Below the pieces are notes generated by a model that saw only the letters and a list, made by a program, of their open reading frames with translations, did not search any database and was not told where the DNA came from. A stretch of DNA of 64,000 nucleotides. Origin: Prillingera fragicola. Its lineage: Eukaryota > Basidiomycota > Tremellomycetes > Trichosporonales > Trichosporonaceae. Made by a program: the position numbers and the translations under genes. The DNA lies in NCBI GenBank assembly GCA_002335605.1, contig BEDY01000008.1, positions 744,001-808,000 on the forward strand, in the 5' to 3' direction. Shown here in pieces: positions 59,643 through 64,000 of this stretch; positions within the stretch are counted from its first letter, which is position 1, and every line of letters starts with the position of its first letter.

Positions 59643-61803
59643 TCAAAAGTCGAAACCGGCCTGGCGGAAAACATTGAGGTCTGTGCCTGGCCGCGCTTGC
59701 TCCGCAAGGGCAGGTTGGTCAAGTGCAATGAGCGCCCGGCGGAGTGTCGCCCACAAGGAGTACGCCTCTGGTGCAGAACCGCCGTTGTCATTTGGTTGGA
59801 GGGCAAGGGCAGCGAGGACTGATGTGTAAGCTCGCGTGATGAAGGAATACAACATGAACTTACAGTGCTCAGCGGCCTCACGATGAACACCAATATTGAG
59901 GCAAGCCACGCCAAGGTTGGCGATGGCGCGCACAAATGTTGGCTTGATTTCCAGGGCGCGGCGATACGCGTCCACCGCCTCCTCTGGATCACCACCGTTG
60001 GCAAGAGTTGCGCCAAGGCGATTCCAGAGTAGATAGTCGTCTGGACGCTCACCGAGCGCAGCAGTCCAGCAGGACCGCGCTTCGCCGAACTCCCCGGTCA
60101 TGTAGTACAGAGTGCCCAAGCCCACCTGGACATCGGGGTCGACATGCCCGTTTTGGCCGTACTGGGTGCGCGCCAGCGACAGGAATTGTTCAGTCATCCG
60201 CTGGTGCAGGGCCCATGGGTTGTCGCTGGAGATGAATTCGGTGCGGCTGGGGGCTGGACCTGCTTGGGTTGGATGCAGCACTGTAAGAAGCTGGTGGAGA
60301 GTAGTCAGGGCAGCCAAATCCAAAGATTCGTTGACGTATGAAATGGCGAGGTTGGTAAGAAGCTCTCCGGCCACTCGCTCGCGGCCCTCAGGCTCATCAT
60401 TGAGTGATTTGCGGCCCTCCTCGAAAGCAGCGAGCGCCTTGTCTTCCATCTCATTCTCGGCATGAGTGCGGCCCAGAACGGACCATGCCACTGCGCGAGG
60501 GATGCCCGCAACTTGGATGTCGCTTGCCGTGGCACGTCGCAGGAACGATTCAATGGCAAGCGCTCCATCAGAAAGTGAGCCTCCGCTTGCCAGGATCCGC
60601 TTCGACTCCTGCCATGCCTCCGCCGGTGACAGGTCGTCGTACTTGTTCACAGAAGCGAACTGATAACCCACGGCCATAGGCAGGCCATCCTCCGGGACCA
60701 GCTCACTCGCCAGGCCGCCACCTGTTCCAAACTCGAGTTGATCATCCAGGGAAGTCTGGCCGATGCCCTCCATGTTCAGGTTTTCCTCCAAAATATCCAG
60801 TGTGTCATCCTCGCCATTGACAAACTAGTCCATGTCAGCAATTGAGCGCTTCCCTTCAATGTGCACGCACCTGCGAATACTCGGCTTCCCACTCGGCCAA
60901 CTGGTTCAAACGCTCGGCTTCGGGCTTGAGGCTCTCCCAAACAGCATCGAGTTCGCCTCTGAAATTCGTGTCATCCTCGATGGGGTCCTCGGTTACCTCC
61001 TCAGCGGCGGTTTCGACTGGAGCTGCTTCGGCAACCTTTGCCTCGTCTGCCGCAGTTTGGGCGCGAGCATCAGCCAGTGCAGCTTCAAACGCGGCCTCCA
61101 TTTCGACATGGCTGGTCGGTTGCGGGGCGTGGGCGAGACCTGCCTGCTGTGGTCCACTGTACATAGGTTGCATTTGCCCCATGTAGGTGGGTAGCTGCAT
61201 GCCGCCGAATGGATTGGGAGGCGCGTACGTTGGGCTCATCATCTGGGTTTGATGCTGGACCGGAGCTTGTTGCATCTCGCGGCCCTTGCCCTTGCCACTG
61301 GCAAAGCTGTCGGCCCATCCGCTGGGGGCATGGAGCTGGGGGCCGGGAGAATGATGTTGCTGGTTGCGGAAGCGGTCCCAGTCAGCAGAAAGGTCGGACG
61401 GCGCCCTGCTCTGAGCCTGCAGTGGAAGTGGGACAGCGACAGGCCCGGGGGCGCTGAGTGCTGCAGACAGGTGAGAGAGATTGAATGGGTGCGGAACAAC
61501 GGCAGGGCCGGCGTGTACAGGACCTTGCTGTTGAGTGTGTGACAGAGGGCGGAATGCGGCCTGACTGCCAGACGCTCCGGGCGATCCCACACGATCCTTG
61601 GTTGGTCAGCGCATGCTCGTGGGTGCAAGAAGCGGTGGAAGAGCATGGCACGTCTTGCTTATTGAGCAGAGGGCAGCAGAGGTACCCGAGATGTGAGCGA
61701 CACTTACACGGAAGAGCGAATTGTCTACACCCTCGCGCTTTAGAACGCTGTTGAGGGGGTTGGAGCTGGCCGAGCAGTCGGCACCGTTGAGGAGAGACTG
61801 CAT
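59643..61803 (-). CDS. PEX5: Peroxisomal targeting signal 1 receptor
   Basis: Cycling receptor that carries SKL-tailed proteins into peroxisomes. ATG 61803 begins MQSLLNGADCSASSNPLNSV with the conserved Cys that is mono-ubiquitinated for export. The disordered N-half contains aromatic docking motifs for Pex14/Pex13 (WADSF, WEAEY and the variant WDRF). The C-half has about seven TPR repeats, among them AWSVLGRTHAENEMEDKALA, VQVGLGTLYYMTGEFGEARS, WNRLGATLANGGDPEEAVDA, YRRALEIKPTFVRAIANLGV and, over the last intron, REAAEHFLAALALQPNDNGG. The stop is at 59643. Four exons; the joins LFR-DRVGSPG, EYSQ-FVNGEDD and AAEH-FLAAL are in phase. Confidence 0.94.
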
Positions 61804-62775
61804 TTTAGATTGTGTGAGCAAGAGTGTAATGACAGAGAAGCAGTGGCGCAGTGGGGTTGGAGACGCTGCTTGGACCGGCTAGAGGCCACCCGGCAAAAGC
61901 CGAGTTACGATTTGCGCATCCCCAAGGTGCAGCTGGCGCAGGGCTATGCAGGGTAACTTTGAAAGTGATCACAGCCTCCCAACCGGACAGGACATACCGA
62001 GGGCACGGAGACGACCGTGTACTTGGCGAATTGGCGGCCGAGTGTCGTAGCCACGGGTAGGCGCACGGAAAGCATCACTTGTCAGTGACGCGCCTATTCA
62101 ATGTACCGTACAGGTAGCCGGACATTTTGGCTTTCCACTATGGTCATCATTTAATGCTTTCCGTGCACCCAGTACCCAGTCCCGCCAGTCCGGCCGTTCT
62201 GGGGCAGAGACGAATGGGTATGGCGTGAAATGAAACAATCAGGAATGATTGGCATCCCGCACTGGTACACAGATAGTGGTACACGGATGGCACATCGTAG
62301 GCACAGACTCTCACACTATTGTGTCACGCAGGCAAGGTGACTGCTGCATGCCGCTCAAGCACCAACGGCAAACAGAACAGTTAACGGAGCTTCACAGTAG
62401 CCAGGCATCCCATTCCTTGGACTCCCACTGCTTTGACATTAATTATTGTTTAATTTCATTTTATTCAGTTCGTCTTCATCGCACCATGTACACCACCCCA
62501 ACCAACCCAGTGCACTAGCGCCACGAACGGCATTCGTTCCCAGCTTCTCTTCTACTGTTTAATGAGAGGCACTGCTATTACGGGACCATCAGTCTGAGCA
62601 GGGTGACATCAATGCAACTCAAGAGATAGGCTACTACTTCACACGACGTGCATGCCAGGTGCTGTGTGACGACAGCATGTCTATAACTGCCGCCAATCTC
62701 CTCCAGGGTCTAGTCTAGGGCGCACACGCAAAAGCATCAATGCCTCCTGCTCAAGTGCACTACAAAGAAACCCTT
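61804..62775. other. Intergenic region PEX5 promoter / AKR terminator
   Basis: Nearly 1 kb between two minus-strand genes. It includes an AT-rich stretch near 62440-62470, unlike the GC-rich surroundings. No coding frame or RNA gene is supported. Confidence 0.5.
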
Positions 62776-64000
62776 TTAGTCCGACTTGGTCGCCTGGACC
62801 TTGTCCGAGAACTCGGGGTCGTTCTCCTGGTAGATGTCGTAGCTAGTGGTCGTCAGTAAATACTCTTAACATGTACAGTGTCCACATACTAAGGCTCGTA
62901 CAGGGTCGACTGGTCGCAGACACGCTTCGCAGGAACAGACTCGCTGAGCTTGGTGATCTCGGCGACCTCCTCGTCCGAGAGGTCAACAGTCTGCAAGTTG
63001 GCCTCAATGCGGGCGGGGGTGACCGACTTGGGCAGAGGGTTGATGCCGCGCTTAATGAGCCACGAGATGAGAATGTTCGAACCCTGGACGCCGTGCTTCT
63101 TGGCCAGCGAGGCGACGACGGGGTTCTCACGGAGCGAGGCGCCGTCAGTGCCACCAAGAGGCGAGTAGCCCTGGGGAAGGATGTTCTGCTTGTGCAGCCA
63201 AGCAACAAGCTCGGGCTGGGGGCACTGGATAGACAGCTCAACCTGGTTGGTGACGGGCTTGATGCGAGCGTCCTTCAGAAGCTTGCGGGTGCGCTGAATG
63301 TTGAAGTTGGAGACACCAATCGACTTGACGAGACCCTGGTCAACAAGCTTCTCCATCTCACGCCAGGTGGGGAGGACGTCCTCACACAGGGGAACGTCAA
63401 GAAGCTTCTTGCCCTCCGCCGAGAGCTTGACATGCTCGTGCTGAGGGAGAACACCCTCGGGCGCGTCAACCTGCCAGTTGATCTGTGACATTGGTTAGCA
63501 ACAAGAAGCTCGCGGGGATTATCGTACTCACGTTCCAGTGCAAGAGGTAAAGGTCAAGGTAGCCAACGCCAAGGTTCTTCAGAGTGTCGGCGATAGCAAG
63601 GGGCACGTGCTCGGGGTGGTGGTGGAGCTCGAAGAGCTTGGAAGTAATCCAAAGCTCCTCACGGGCAACACCAGCATTCTTGATGCCCTCTCCGACTTCG
63701 GCCTCGTTGCCGTAGGCCCACGCGCAGTCAATGTGACGGTAACCCGACTGCAGTGCGTTAGCTATCAAACGCGAAGGCAGGCTACAACACTCACGCGAAT
63801 GGCGTGCTCAACGGCCTTGGCGACCTCGCCCTTGGCAGACTGCCACTGTTGATGCCAATCCCGTCGGGAGTATCGTCAGAGAGTGAGGTTCATGTCGCAT
63901 TGAGTTGCGGAAGAGTAGGACAATGGAGGAGCAAAAGAATGTGGTTAGCGACAGCTCATTACTAAGGTTCTCTCGCATGCGTACCGTGCCGAGGCCGATC
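62776..64000 (-). CDS. Aldo-keto reductase (partial, 5' end outside window)
   Basis: NADPH-dependent reductase of the AKR family, Gcy1/Ypr1 type. Exons 62776-62842, 62890-63482, 63532-63747, 63795-63845 and a fragment 63985-64000 (IGLGT) where the window cuts the gene. The tetrad is present: Asp and Tyr in GYRHIDCAWAYGNEAEVG, Lys in LWITSKLFELHHHP, His in YLDLYLLHWN. Further blocks are SIGVSNFNIQRTRKLL, PVTNQVELSIQCPQ, NILPQGYSPLGGTDG and PLPKSVTPARIEANLQ, the cofactor-binding loop. The intron ending at 62889 removes a TAG that would otherwise stop the protein at LYEP. Only about 15-20 N-terminal residues are missing. High C-ending codon use suggests good expression. The substrate is not determined. 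Confidence 0.93.

Overview
The window is nuclear DNA of a basidiomycete fungus. Almost every gene is split by short introns of about 35-60 bases with GT(G/A)AGT-like donors, CTAAC/CTRAY-like branch sites and CAG/TAG acceptors. Proteins are best recognised as fungal housekeeping families, including basidiomycete-style low-complexity kinases. Gene density and intron size fit Tremellomycetes (a Cryptococcus/Trichosporonales-like yeast), but the order is inference. I saw no rRNA, convincing tRNA, CRISPR array or transposon.

Layout. 1-108: tail of an unknown + gene. 273-6110 (-): a very large DH-BAR-SH3 RhoGEF. 6591-7328 (+): RNA polymerase II subunit RPB4. 7511-8917 (-): an Aim32-like thioredoxin-fold ferredoxin fused to an adrenodoxin-type ferredoxin. 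9076-11573 (-): AVT1-like amino-acid transporter. 12384-13410 (-): aquaglyceroporin. 14271-15074 (+): SGNH hydrolase. 15075-17135: long intergenic stretch holding a decayed copy of a MET6 exon. 17136-19563 (+): MET6. 20139-21726 (+): RAD57. 21874-23275 (+): GDP-L-fucose synthase. 23415-24369 (-): unknown. 24858-26277 (+): glutathionyl-hydroquinone reductase. 26586-28950 (+): claudin/Sur7-like four-TM protein.

29073-30240 (-): unknown disordered protein. 31038-33268 (+): TRF4-type poly(A) polymerase. 33397-36135 (-): polo-like kinase. 36334-40062 (-): Ran1/Ksp1-type kinase, followed by 2.2 kb without a gene. 42317-44129 (-): AVT5/6/7-like transporter, divergent from a Zn2Cys6 transcription factor at 45320-48394 (+). 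48461-49395 (-): NAD-dependent epimerase. 49597-51992 (-): POL12. 52307-56148 (+): FHA protein with Ki-67-like repeats. 56222-57167 (-): COQ9. 57350-59564 (+): mitochondrial AspRS. 59643-61803 (-): PEX5. 62776-64000 (-): aldo-keto reductase, cut by the window end.

The genes do not form a pathway cluster; neighbours are mixed housekeeping functions, often convergent with 60-180 bases between stops or divergent from shared promoters. The observations most worth following are the two-cluster ferredoxin fusion, the FHA/LRELF-repeat protein that resembles vertebrate Ki-67, an 8-nt microexon carrying the first zinc ligand of the transcription factor, and the MET6 exon relic. All exon joins given are read by eye from splice motifs, reading phase and family conservation; none is backed by transcripts.
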